NCBI GenBank assembly: GCA_021774795.1
Contig: JAJFIR010000058.1
Location: 1-64,000, forward strand
Reading direction: 5' to 3'
DNA length: 64,000 bases
Origin: Emcibacteraceae bacterium
Lineage (GTDB): Bacteria; Pseudomonadota; Alphaproteobacteria; Sphingomonadales; Emcibacteraceae
Shown one piece after another: positions 31,720 through 38,886 of this stretch. Positions within the stretch are counted from its first letter, which is position 1, and the number at the start of each line of letters is the position of its first letter. Made by a program: the position numbers and the translations under genes. A model generated the notes under the pieces. That model worked only from the letters and a program-made list of their open reading frames with translations. It did no database searches and was not told the DNA's origin.

Positions 31720-31914
31720 TTAGTTCGCTTTAATGATGATAATTTTACCCTTGAGTTTTTTGAATTGAGTCGACATCCTTTGGCACTCGAGTTTTTCATT
31801 TTTTGTCTTTGGTTTGCTACAATCGATGATTTCGACAGATGCTGGAGTGCGTTCATTGAGTGTAGAACAACCGACCAATATTGATATTAGTATTAGTAAA
31901 ATCGAAAATCTCAT
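31720..31914 (-). CDS. Small lipoprotein
   Basis: 64 residues. Signal sequence MRFSILLILISILVGC ends in a lipobox (LVGC), so signal peptidase II cleavage and lipidation at Cys16 are expected. The mature peptide is 49 residues, Lys-rich at the end. It has its own promoter (31933-31961). Could be an immunity/superinfection-exclusion lipoprotein or an Rz1-like outer spanin; no matching inner spanin is adjacent. Confidence 0.7.
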   Translation of the reverse strand: MRFSILLILISILVGCSTLNERTPASVEIIDCSKPKTKNEKLECQRMSTQFKKLKGKIIIIKAN

Positions 31915-31932
31915 TTTAGCCTCCTTTAATAT

Positions 31933-31961
31933 ATACTATCATTAATACGTAAATATGTAAA
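31933..31961 (-). promoter_or_regulatory. Promoter for the lipoprotein gene
   Basis: TTTACA (31956-31961), 17-base spacer beginning TATTTACGTATTAATG, TAGTAT (31933-31938). The spacer is nearly identical to that of the helicase promoter at 33555-33583, so this is one of a promoter family. Confidence 0.6.
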
Positions 31962-31992
31962 TACAATGCTGTGTACTGTATCATTTTGATAT

Positions 31993-33522
31993 TCAATTTT
32001 TCTTTGGGCTGTCAATGTAAAACAATGACGATTTAGCCCGTGTTGTTGCTACATATTGTAAGTTCCTCTCTTGTTTCATCTGCCAAGGTTGTTTAGCAAA
32101 TTTCAATGGCATTAACCATGCGTCTAGGATGAAAACCCTATCAGATTCAAGCCCCTTTGACCTATGAACTGTTGCCAATGTAACACCACCTTTTTTGTTA
32201 TCACCAAATAGGCTTTCAATTGATGCAATCAGACCTGCGATGTTTTGAGCATTTGTACAGTCCACAAACGTCTTAATCACTTCGTGCTTGTCTTCGATTG
32301 CAGAGATGTCAGATTCTGGGTCCTTTGCGTATAATCTCTGCACCTCTTGATTGCGCCAATATTCAAGCTTTTCCAATAGGTCTGAAATATCATCAGCTTT
32401 CAATTTCTTGATGAGTGTCACTAAGCCCTTACCTATGTCTCTACCCAATACTGTTGCCGATACTCTATTTCCAATCAATACGTATGCCAATCTTATCAAT
32501 GGTGCAGTACACCTACATACCACCATGTCATCCGTTTGAAATATTTTATGATTGTAGATGCCCATTGACTTTACAGTTCCTTCTATTGCAGTTTCACTTG
32601 GTTGAATGTGTGAGACATATTTTTGAGCCTCCTTAACTATTTTCTTTGGACAACGATAAGATATTGACAATGGCAACCTCTTAGCATTAAACGTCTTAGC
32701 TATGTTTTCTAAGGATTCGGAATCTGCACCTCTGAATCCATATATTGCCTGACATGGATCACCCACTGCTATTAATCGACCTCTACTATCCTTTGCCATA
32801 GACAACATAGCCCTTTGTATGTCTGAGACATCTTGAGCCTCATCTACAAACACAAAGTCAAATTTTTGAATTGGTGCGTTGAACACAACCGTCATATACA
32901 TCTGATCGTCGAAATCTATTTCGTTCCATTTGCTGAGTGATATAGATAGGACAAGCCTTGCCATTTCAACTGCAACTTCTTTATCAGACACCATCTGGTT
33001 GTCATTATTTTTATGAGTACCGAATTGTATGTCGTAATGCTTGATGATCTTTTCCCATGCCTCGTCTGTATCTTTGACCAAACCTTCAGCGTTTTCGATA
33101 TTGTCTGGCACTAGACCCACTGCCTTGGCAATTGATACTAATTGACGTACCGGCGTTTGAAGCTTCCTTGTTAGAAATTCAGAAAAAGCCTCCTTTACAC
33201 TATCGTCTTTGAGTATGATATCTCGAGTCTTGTCCTTATTTAATGTCACATTGTCTGCAAATCTCATCCATGCCCTATGACCAAGGCCATTCAGTGTCAT
33301 CACTTGGACATGTTTTGGTGTTCTCTCCTTTAATTCATTTGCTATCGATTTGTTGAATGCAAGGAAGCAAGTTCTTTTTTCTTGGGGTATCATTGAGAGA
33401 GCCTCAACTATTGTCGTTGTTTTACCCGAACCTGCTACTGCTTCAACTATGGCGCTGCCTTTCTCAAATTTTATAAAGTCAAAAATTGCCTGTTGGTAAA
33501 TGCTTGGTTCAAATTTTCCCAT
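31993..33522 (-). CDS. SF1 (UvrD/Dda-like) DNA helicase
   Basis: 509 residues. Motif I EAVAGSGKTTTI, Ia (AFNKSIANELKER), II FVFVDEAQDVSD, III VGDPCQAIYGFRGA, IV ISYRCPK, V VTLATVHRSKGLESDRV and VI YVATTRAKSSLFY are all present. UvrD-type superfamily 1 helicase, about the size of T4 Dda-type enzymes; likely role in origin activation or recombination. Its own promoter lies at 33555-33583 and AAAAGGAG precedes the ATG. Confidence 0.88.
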   Translation of the reverse strand: MGKFEPSIYQQAIFDFIKFEKGSAIVEAVAGSGKTTTIVEALSMIPQEKRTCFLAFNKSIANELKERTPKHVQVMTLNGLGHRAWMRFADNVTLNKDKTRDIILKDDSVKEAFSEFLTRKLQTPVRQLVSIAKAVGLVPDNIENAEGLVKDTDEAWEKIIKHYDIQFGTHKNNDNQMVSDKEVAVEMARLVLSISLSKWNEIDFDDQMYMTVVFNAPIQKFDFVFVDEAQDVSDIQRAMLSMAKDSRGRLIAVGDPCQAIYGFRGADSESLENIAKTFNAKRLPLSISYRCPKKIVKEAQKYVSHIQPSETAIEGTVKSMGIYNHKIFQTDDMVVCRCTAPLIRLAYVLIGNRVSATVLGRDIGKGLVTLIKKLKADDISDLLEKLEYWRNQEVQRLYAKDPESDISAIEDKHEVIKTFVDCTNAQNIAGLIASIESLFGDNKKGGVTLATVHRSKGLESDRVFILDAWLMPLKFAKQPWQMKQERNLQYVATTRAKSSLFYIDSPKKN

Positions 33523-33554
33523 TTCTTCTCCTTTTGGTTATCACCTCATAATTC

Positions 33555-33583
33555 ATATTAACATTAATACGTAAATATGTAAA
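33555..33583 (-). promoter_or_regulatory. Promoter for the SF1 helicase
   Basis: TTTACA (33578-33583), 17-base spacer, TAATAT (33555-33560). Just downstream of it (33538-33549) is ATGAGGTGATAA, shared with the plus-strand promoter at 34216-34244. Confidence 0.65.
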
Positions 33584-33607
33584 CAACACACTGCAATCAG
33601 TATCATA

Positions 33608-33877
33608 TTATGTACATTTAGATAAGGCCTTGCTGATCGCATTCTCTAAGCCACCATCAAATATTTCTAACTTATCAATGAAGACATTGGCACCAACATC
33701 AATGGCTTTCTGTGGTAGGTTTGAAGCCTCACCACCACTACACATAACAATTGGAGTTTTATACTGTTTTCGAACTTCTATTATAAACGATAATCCATTC
33801 ATATTCGGCATTCTGTAGTCTGTCACGACTATATCTATTGATGAATCTATGTGATCTATTGCATCTTTAATGTCATT
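33608..33877 (-). pseudogene. Response-regulator receiver domain remnant
   Basis: The reading frame from a TAG at 33880 gives IDIVVTDYRMPNMNGLSFII, then TPIVMCSGGEA and GANVFIDKLE: phosphoacceptor Asp, the PxMxG turn and the conserved Lys of a CheY receiver. The first 40-50 residues, including the acidic pocket, are missing and no ribosome site precedes the GTG at 33826. Looks like a decayed, host-derived regulator. Confidence 0.65.
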
Positions 33878-33952
33878 CTATATCATATGGATACACAGTA
33901 TTGCATACCGTATAGTGTAGCCCAGACTTCGCACTGTTGTCGTTTATTAAAA

Positions 33953-34015
33953 TGAATATTGATACGTACATATTCGACATTCTGTATTCTGACACGACTA
34001 ACTCTATCAATACTG
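33953..34015 (-). pseudogene. Second, more degenerate receiver-domain copy
   Basis: The minus strand here still translates as LVVSEYRMSNMY, matching IVVTDYRMPNMN of the neighbour at 33608-33877. The DNA pairs with 33785-33846 at an offset of about 169 bases. The rest of the domain is not recognisable. Confidence 0.5.
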
Positions 34016-34215
34016 TATACGTAGAATGCTGTGAATGTATCATTAAGATACACAAACATCAAAGATCATCTAAACGACAACACAGCTTGAATGTATTGAA
34101 TTCTAGTATGCTGTCAATATATTACGTCTCTAAAAGATTTTGATAAAAATTACAATTTATAATCATATTAATGCGTTAGCTTGTATCAATCTGTGACATA
34201 TCTGAACGATTTTTG

Positions 34216-34244
34216 TTTACATTTAGGCATAAATACGTTAATAT
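34216..34244 (+). promoter_or_regulatory. Promoter of the plus-strand small-gene operon
   Basis: TTTACA (34216-34221), 17-base spacer, TAATAT (34239-34244), then ATGAGGTGATA (34251-34261) and AAGGAG before the ATG at 34284. Only promoter in the window oriented left to right. Confidence 0.65.
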
Positions 34245-34283
34245 GTATATATGAGGTGATATTAACAAACTAAGGAGATTGAA

Positions 34284-34778
34284 ATGAAAATGACATTTAG
34301 AACAGAAATTCAAAAATTACTTTTCACCAATGAGTTGTCTGGTCAGATATCAGATGGGCAATGGGAAAATACTAGACCACACGATCATTGGGAGAATTGG
34401 TGCAATGCTGAAATTCTTGTTGGTGATAATGTTGGTAGAGATTTTAGCACAATCAAGGACAACTACAACTTAAATTCTAAAGACTTGCTTGATGTTGTGG
34501 GTCAACGAATGATTAATATGATTAAAGTGAAAAAAGCACTACCAGGTTTGCCTGATGATGTTTGTGAATCTATAGGTGATTATGGTATTGAACAATTGAA
34601 GAAATATGCATCTGAAAATGCATCAAATAATGAGTATTGGCAGAAAAAACTTGAAGAAGTTCTCATGTTTGCAACTGAAGAACAACTTAAAGCTGCCTTA
34701 GCGGCTGATAGTTACAATATGAAAGACCTCCAAAAAGACCTTAAAGAGATGAAAAAGGCAATGAAAGTGGTGCTATAA
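34284..34778 (+). CDS. Protein of unknown function
   Basis: 164 residues, AAGGAG seven bases before the ATG. Trp-rich N-terminal segment (QWENTRPHDHWENWCNAEIL), helical and charged C-terminus. First gene of the plus-strand operon, whose promoter matches the family controlling the helicase and lipoprotein; probably an early protein. Not recognised. Confidence 0.7.
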   Translation: MKMTFRTEIQKLLFTNELSGQISDGQWENTRPHDHWENWCNAEILVGDNVGRDFSTIKDNYNLNSKDLLDVVGQRMINMIKVKKALPGLPDDVCESIGDYGIEQLKKYASENASNNEYWQKKLEEVLMFATEEQLKAALAADSYNMKDLQKDLKEMKKAMKVVL

Positions 34779-34948
34779 TGACTAAATTTGATGAAACTGT
34801 TGAACATTTAGCAGATAATGCCATAGAAAATATAGACGATTGGATACTCGAAGAATTGTCGAAATCAGAAAATGCTGAATTCGATAGTGAAAAATTATCG
34901 GATGCAATTTATAAACGAATCAGAGCAACATTGAGAGGTAGAAAATGA
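34778..34948 (+). CDS. 56-residue acidic protein
   Basis: Starts MTKFDETVEHLADNAIENID and ends RATLRGRK. Joined to its neighbours by TAATG at the front and ATGA at the back, typical of coupled translation. Acidic helix then basic end. Not recognised. Confidence 0.65.
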   Translation: MTKFDETVEHLADNAIENIDDWILEELSKSENAEFDSEKLSDAIYKRIRATLRGRK

Positions 34949-35427
34949 ATCCATATAATGCTGATCTCTGGGCCTTGCAACTTTTTTGCAAAGGCAAATA
35001 CCAACTAGAAAAGGACTGGAACTCTCTCAAGAAAGATGGTTCCACTTTCCTTCAAAGAATAATAGACAATTGCCCTTCTCGACATGAACAAGAATATAAC
35101 ACTTGGGTCATGAGCAAAGGCATGAAGCATCGTACTGGTAACAAAAAACAAGAAATAATTGCTTCGTCTATTTACATCTCGTTTCTCAATGATAGGTGGA
35201 ACAATCGATATGTATACTACACGATAGCATTTTCTAAAGGTAGTGTCAAAATTGTTGCTACTCAAAAGCATCGGTATTGTCAGAAAAGTGAAGACTTCAG
35301 AAAACAATACACTTACGTATTGTTCGACGATAAAAATATACGTAAAACTGGTGAGATTAGTGGCCCTGGTGATGGGTTGGTAGTTCAAAAAGATTTGAAA
35401 GAGATATTTGAAGCATATGAAGGTTAG
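34945..35427 (+). CDS. Protein of unknown function
   Basis: 160 residues, mixed alpha/beta (SSIYISFLNDRWNNRYVYYT), basic. AGAGG upstream. Not recognised. Confidence 0.65.
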   Translation: MNPYNADLWALQLFCKGKYQLEKDWNSLKKDGSTFLQRIIDNCPSRHEQEYNTWVMSKGMKHRTGNKKQEIIASSIYISFLNDRWNNRYVYYTIAFSKGSVKIVATQKHRYCQKSEDFRKQYTYVLFDDKNIRKTGEISGPGDGLVVQKDLKEIFEAYEG

Positions 35428-35436
35428 GAGAATCTA

Positions 35437-35781
35437 ATGAATATTGATATTTCGAAACCCATAAAAATTACTGTTTGTGCTGATGGTTTTGTAAGTATTT
35501 TCACAAAGGGTCTTGGCAAACCACGATTAGGTGCTGCGCTACCTTGTCATTCTACTGATACTATGGAAGAGGCTATGTTTCTAATAAGAACTATATGCGA
35601 ATTGACAATATGCACAAGACCAGATGGAAATACTATCGAACCTAGAGCACCAGTGTGGGTAGCAAACCAAGACATTGATCAAATCGAAAGTCTTGGTTTA
35701 ATGTTTCAGCATACAGAGAAACGAATACATAAAGACGACAAACCTAAGAAAAGGAAGCCAAATGGACTTCGAAAAACGTGA
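35437..35781 (+). CDS. Protein of unknown function
   Basis: 114 residues with TTAGGAG before the ATG. Beta-rich start (KPIKITVCADGFVSIFTKGL) and a Lys/Arg-rich tail. The 3' end overlaps the next gene by 20 bases. Not recognised. Confidence 0.65.
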   Translation: MNIDISKPIKITVCADGFVSIFTKGLGKPRLGAALPCHSTDTMEEAMFLIRTICELTICTRPDGNTIEPRAPVWVANQDIDQIESLGLMFQHTEKRIHKDDKPKKRKPNGLRKT

Positions 35782-36037
35782 AGTAAAGTTTGTGCCAGCA
35801 GACAAAGGTAATGGTTGGTATGCTCTCGGCATTGAAATACAGGGTAGAGTTTCTAGATATCTACATTGGATTGAAACAGAAACTGGTTGCATTTGTACAA
35901 TTGACCGACTAGATCTTGCTAGAAGTATCTGTGAAACGAAACCAATGATTGAAGCATATTGTGAAAAACTTCAAGCAATGTTTGAGAATGACGAAATTGG
36001 TTGGGCAAATGTCAATATGAAGAAGAGTGTATCATGA
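35762..36037 (+). CDS. Protein of unknown function
   Basis: 91 residues. AAAAGGAAG precedes the ATG. N-terminal strands (REVKFVPADKGNGWYALGIE). Overlaps both neighbours. Not recognised. Confidence 0.6.
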   Translation: MDFEKREVKFVPADKGNGWYALGIEIQGRVSRYLHWIETETGCICTIDRLDLARSICETKPMIEAYCEKLQAMFENDEIGWANVNMKKSVS

Positions 36038-36219
36038 ATTTTGTAATTGAATATATAGGATTGCGCGAGGGTTATCAAATTGAAAAAACTAATGAGGTTG
36101 TAGATGGTGAGTACATATTTGAAAATTTTAAAGAAGCAAAAAAGAGAGCAATTGTATTAGCTAAAAATGATGTGGCACTTGTTAAAATCGCTTTAGCAAA
36201 TACCAAGGCTTTGGAATGA
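36034..36219 (+). CDS. Small protein, unknown function
   Basis: 61 residues from the ATG at 36034, which forms an ATGA overlap with the upstream stop; the ATG at 36001 would add eleven residues in another gene's frame. Ends in a basic helix. Not recognised. Confidence 0.6.
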   Translation: MNFVIEYIGLREGYQIEKTNEVVDGEYIFENFKEAKKRAIVLAKNDVALVKIALANTKALE

Positions 36220-36244
36220 TAACACTCACGAAAAGGAGAAAAGC

Positions 36245-36574
36245 ATGAGTCAATTTGTAGTAATTGCTACACCTACAAGTGTAGAAAAATCAGAATGCCC
36301 AAATGAACCAGAGTTGTTCAAACAACTTCAAACCTGGGTTGATGGCTATGTACAACTTGTGCCACAAGCATATCAAGAAAAGTATCGAATTGCAACCAAC
36401 GAAGATGGTAAACCAAAAGGTCTACCACATACTATGCACATCATGGGCCATGAGCTTGTTGGAACTATAGTATTTGCTGGAATTAGCAATAATACTGAAC
36501 ATTGTGGTTGTGTTGGGATGCCTGAAGAAGAGGCAGACAAATTAGTAGAGGATTTGAAATCTTTGATGCATTAA
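36245..36574 (+). CDS. DUF3846-like protein
   Basis: 109 residues. The pattern WVDGYVQLVP, ATNEDGKPKGLPHT and LVGTIVFAG fits DUF3846, a short beta protein of unknown role frequent in phages and plasmids. AAAGGAG precedes the ATG. Last gene of the plus-strand operon; the next gene converges on it. Confidence 0.6.
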   Translation: MSQFVVIATPTSVEKSECPNEPELFKQLQTWVDGYVQLVPQAYQEKYRIATNEDGKPKGLPHTMHIMGHELVGTIVFAGISNNTEHCGCVGMPEEEADKLVEDLKSLMH

Positions 36575-36576
36575 TT

Positions 36577-36632
36577 GCCACTCTAATCTCCTTGGTATCA
36601 CCTCATAACTGTTATCGAGTGATTGTAGTGGC
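36577..36632. repeat. Convergent-gene junction with inverted repeat and stray leader element
   Basis: GCCACT (36577-36582) faces AGTGGC (36627-36632), with further AATC/GATT pairing. Within lies ATGAGGTGATA on the minus strand (36596-36606), the element seen near other promoters, here with AAGGAG after it but no TTTACA box. May be a bidirectional terminator or a displaced leader copy. Confidence 0.4.
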
Positions 36633-37703
36633 ATAAACCCTCTTTGGAACTTTTGAAGTTTCAAAGGGGTCTCGGGCAGTTCTCACCATCCCAAGGGCTT
36701 CGACCTTAGTGAGGCTGTCCGGGTCTTTTTTGCCTTTTGGATATTGACACACTTTCACATTCCACTTATGGCCCATTCTCTCAACAAATTTCTCGACCAT
36801 TAATTTGCCGCCCAGATCGTTGTCTGGCATCACGATGATTGAACCATCATGGTAACGTTCGATCATTTTAGCCTGCGATTCTGAGACGTTATTGGACAAC
36901 GTTGAGTAACAATTGATACCGTGCGTTCGAAGTCTAATGCAGTCAAATGAGCCTTCCACAAAGACCGGGTCACTACTCTTATAGCCAGCATCGTGACCAA
37001 AGATGACTTGATCAATAGGAGTGGAAGCCTTGTGCATGTACTTTGCGTATCTATCTGAATCTGGATGCGCTCTAAAATAGTCTTCTTCTTTGTCATAAAT
37101 GCTCCTTGCTGTGAAGCCAACTACCTTGTCCCATTGGACGAATGGTATGATGATTCGATCGCTCCAATATCCACTATTGCAAAAACCGATGCCCCAATGG
37201 TGAAGCACCAGCTTACTAAAATTTCTTGTAGACATATATGATCTTATTTCATCTTTAGCCCCCTTCCAATTCGAATCGTAATGATAAGGTAGTTGAGTCT
37301 CTTGTGCTATATACAATTCTTCAACTTTTCTATTTTCTTCTGTTGCTTTTTGTCGCCACTCTAAGCTACTCATGAGCACATCTTCAGAGTCTACATTTGT
37401 CAAACCAAATCGTTCTGACAACCACTTCACAGCTGGCTTGAAACGAATTTGCTTGACCATCATCACAAGGCCAACAATCCCACCCTGAGCACCGCAACTG
37501 AAGCAACGCCACTTGTTCTTCTCTACATTGTACGATGCAGATGGATTGTGGTCGTCGTGCATGGGATTGAGACAAACGTGTAGCACTTCGTCATTGGAAT
37601 TCATTGGTAGGACTTCAAGGCTACCTAAATCACCAAGAAGCTTTTCAACTTCCCAATCGGTCATCCTTGATTCTATCATGTTGATGGCTAGTGATGGGTT
37701 CAT
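36612..37703 (-). CDS. DnaG-type DNA primase
   Basis: 363 residues. N-terminal CHC2-like zinc finger (CLNPMHDDHNPSASY and CFSCGAQGGIVG), then a TOPRIM catalytic domain with VFVEGSFDCIRL and VMPDNDLGG (the EGxxD and DxD motifs). No C-terminal helicase-interaction domain of bacterial length. Makes RNA primers for the family B polymerase; paired with the DnaB-type helicase at 38887-40335. One-base TAATG junction upstream. Confidence 0.88.
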   Translation of the reverse strand: MNPSLAINMIESRMTDWEVEKLLGDLGSLEVLPMNSNDEVLHVCLNPMHDDHNPSASYNVEKNKWRCFSCGAQGGIVGLVMMVKQIRFKPAVKWLSERFGLTNVDSEDVLMSSLEWRQKATEENRKVEELYIAQETQLPYHYDSNWKGAKDEIRSYMSTRNFSKLVLHHWGIGFCNSGYWSDRIIIPFVQWDKVVGFTARSIYDKEEDYFRAHPDSDRYAKYMHKASTPIDQVIFGHDAGYKSSDPVFVEGSFDCIRLRTHGINCYSTLSNNVSESQAKMIERYHDGSIIVMPDNDLGGKLMVEKFVERMGHKWNVKVCQYPKGKKDPDSLTKVEALGMVRTARDPFETSKVPKRVYATTITR

Positions 37704-37864
37704 TAGTTATAATCCCATCCATGAGACTTCGTTGTTAATTCATGTAAGTCAATTTTTACGAATCCAATACTAAACAATAGCCAAACAAATCTAACCGTCA
37801 TATCATTTCTGAATAACGAAGGTTTTTGCTGCAATGGTTTGGATATTTCAAAGAAAAACGTCAT
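37703..37864 (-). CDS. 53-residue protein
   Basis: Starts MTFFFEISKPLQQKPSLFRN, with a hydrophobic segment (VRFVWLLFSIGFV) and a polar end. Joined by ATGA to the MazG gene and TAATG to the primase, so translation is likely coupled. Possibly a membrane-associated peptide. Not recognised. Confidence 0.6.
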   Translation of the reverse strand: MTFFFEISKPLQQKPSLFRNDMTVRFVWLLFSIGFVKIDLHELTTKSHGWDYN

Positions 37865-38211
37865 AGCATTACTTTACAATTTATCCTATCACTTACTTCA
37901 TTAAATTTATCGACTGTTGCCTGTCCTAAGTCTATACCAGACCTCAATGCTAAGATGTCTAAATACGTCACAACGTCTGCAAATTCCTTCGCAAGCTCTT
38001 CACGTTTTTCTTCCAATGTGAAGTCGCCACGTTCGATCTTTTTTATTAAATTTGCAGCTTCACCCAATTCTCCACACACTGCATTTGACCATTGAGACAA
38101 CATCCAATCAGAACCATCAGTCTTGTGTACAATCTCTCCCTTTGCATTCTTGAATTGTGGTAATCTAGCCACATTTGCTTCTCTCAATTCACTAAATTTT
38201 AACGCGTTCAT
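37861..38211 (-). CDS. MazG-like nucleotide pyrophosphohydrolase
   Basis: 116 residues. GELGEAANLIKKIE (Glu48, Glu51) and KEFADVVTYLDILA (Glu76, Asp79) are the paired metal-binding helices of all-alpha NTP pyrophosphatases. AGGAG precedes the ATG. Sits inside the replication module; may remove non-canonical or unwanted (d)NTPs at the fork. Confidence 0.8.
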   Translation of the reverse strand: MNALKFSELREANVARLPQFKNAKGEIVHKTDGSDWMLSQWSNAVCGELGEAANLIKKIERGDFTLEEKREELAKEFADVVTYLDILALRSGIDLGQATVDKFNEVSDRINCKVML

Positions 38212-38219
38212 TCTATCTC

Positions 38220-38456
38220 CTATGTTAGAGTACCTAATCTATCTTCAGCCTCTGCTATCTTTTCTTTTTGCTTTAGAATCCAGAGGCGTAGACATTCTCT
38301 ACATGATACTTTCTTGTGTGATGTTGTATATTCTTTCTTCGGTGATTGCTTGAAGCTCTTCTTGTACGTTGTATTGTCATATGGCACATGAGTACCACAC
38401 TTAGTGTAGACTTTTCTATACGACCAGTGCTGTGAAGAAAACAAGTGAACAGTCAT
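38220..38456 (-). CDS. Small basic protein with Cys pair
   Basis: 78 residues, basic with CRECLR near residue 52 and a helical C-terminus (LKQKEKIAEAEDRL). ATGA overlap with the upstream gene. Not recognised. Confidence 0.55.
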   Translation of the reverse strand: MTVHLFSSQHWSYRKVYTKCGTHVPYDNTTYKKSFKQSPKKEYTTSHKKVSCRECLRLWILKQKEKIAEAEDRLGTLT

Positions 38457-38653
38457 AGTTTTGGGATGCCCTTTGACACTAAATCACCAATCCTATCCAT
38501 CAAATTTACTGTCAGGTACGTCATCTTATGCCATCTAATTCTGTAATCTCTCAACGTCACCTTTTGGTACAATCGCCACCTGCCATTCTCAAGCACGAAC
38601 TTGTGGTCTGAATCTATTACGATTTCTGGTGGTGGTTCATTAGGCGCCTGCAA
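38453..38653 (-). CDS. Protein of unknown function (TTG start)
   Basis: 66 residues from TTG at 38653, which has GAGG six bases upstream; the frame runs back to 38707 without a better site. Sequence LQAPNEPPPEIVIDSDHKFV then basic strands. Not recognised. Confidence 0.5.
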   Translation of the reverse strand: MQAPNEPPPEIVIDSDHKFVLENGRWRLYQKVTLRDYRIRWHKMTYLTVNLMDRIGDLVSKGIPKL

Positions 38654-38879
38654 CTTCGACCTCGACGAATCCAAACTCACGGTTCTTAGCACTGACCGAT
38701 CTAGCAATCTGTCTAATTGCTTTTATATTTCTACCTTGAGCACCAATCATAATGCCAATGTCTTCTGACCTGCAATTGATCTCATATATTGTAGACCTGC
38801 TTCCACATATCTCCTCAATTGTCACTGTCTTTGGGTCTTCAACCATCTCTTCGCATACGTGTTGAATCAAAGCCTTCAT
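38640..38879 (-). CDS. KH-domain RNA-binding protein (KhpA-like)
   Basis: 79 residues from the ATG at 38879 (AAGGA ten bases upstream). The single KH domain shows DIGIMIGAQGRNIKAIRQIA, with the GxxG loop GAQG, and starts MKALIQHVCEEMVEDPKTV, as in bacterial KhpA/YlqC. Expected to bind single-stranded RNA. Located directly after the DnaB-type helicase gene. Confidence 0.75.
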   Translation of the reverse strand: MKALIQHVCEEMVEDPKTVTIEEICGSRSTIYEINCRSEDIGIMIGAQGRNIKAIRQIARSVSAKNREFGFVEVEVAGA

Positions 38880-38886
38880 GCTGCTC

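Noticed and set aside
33873-34055. 60-codon frame as a functional gene
   Set aside because: It is the degenerate second receiver copy, with no ribosome site.
36577-36632. Strong rho-independent terminator between convergent genes
   Set aside because: The arms are separated by about 44 bases and there is no T-tract; kept only as a low-confidence repeat.
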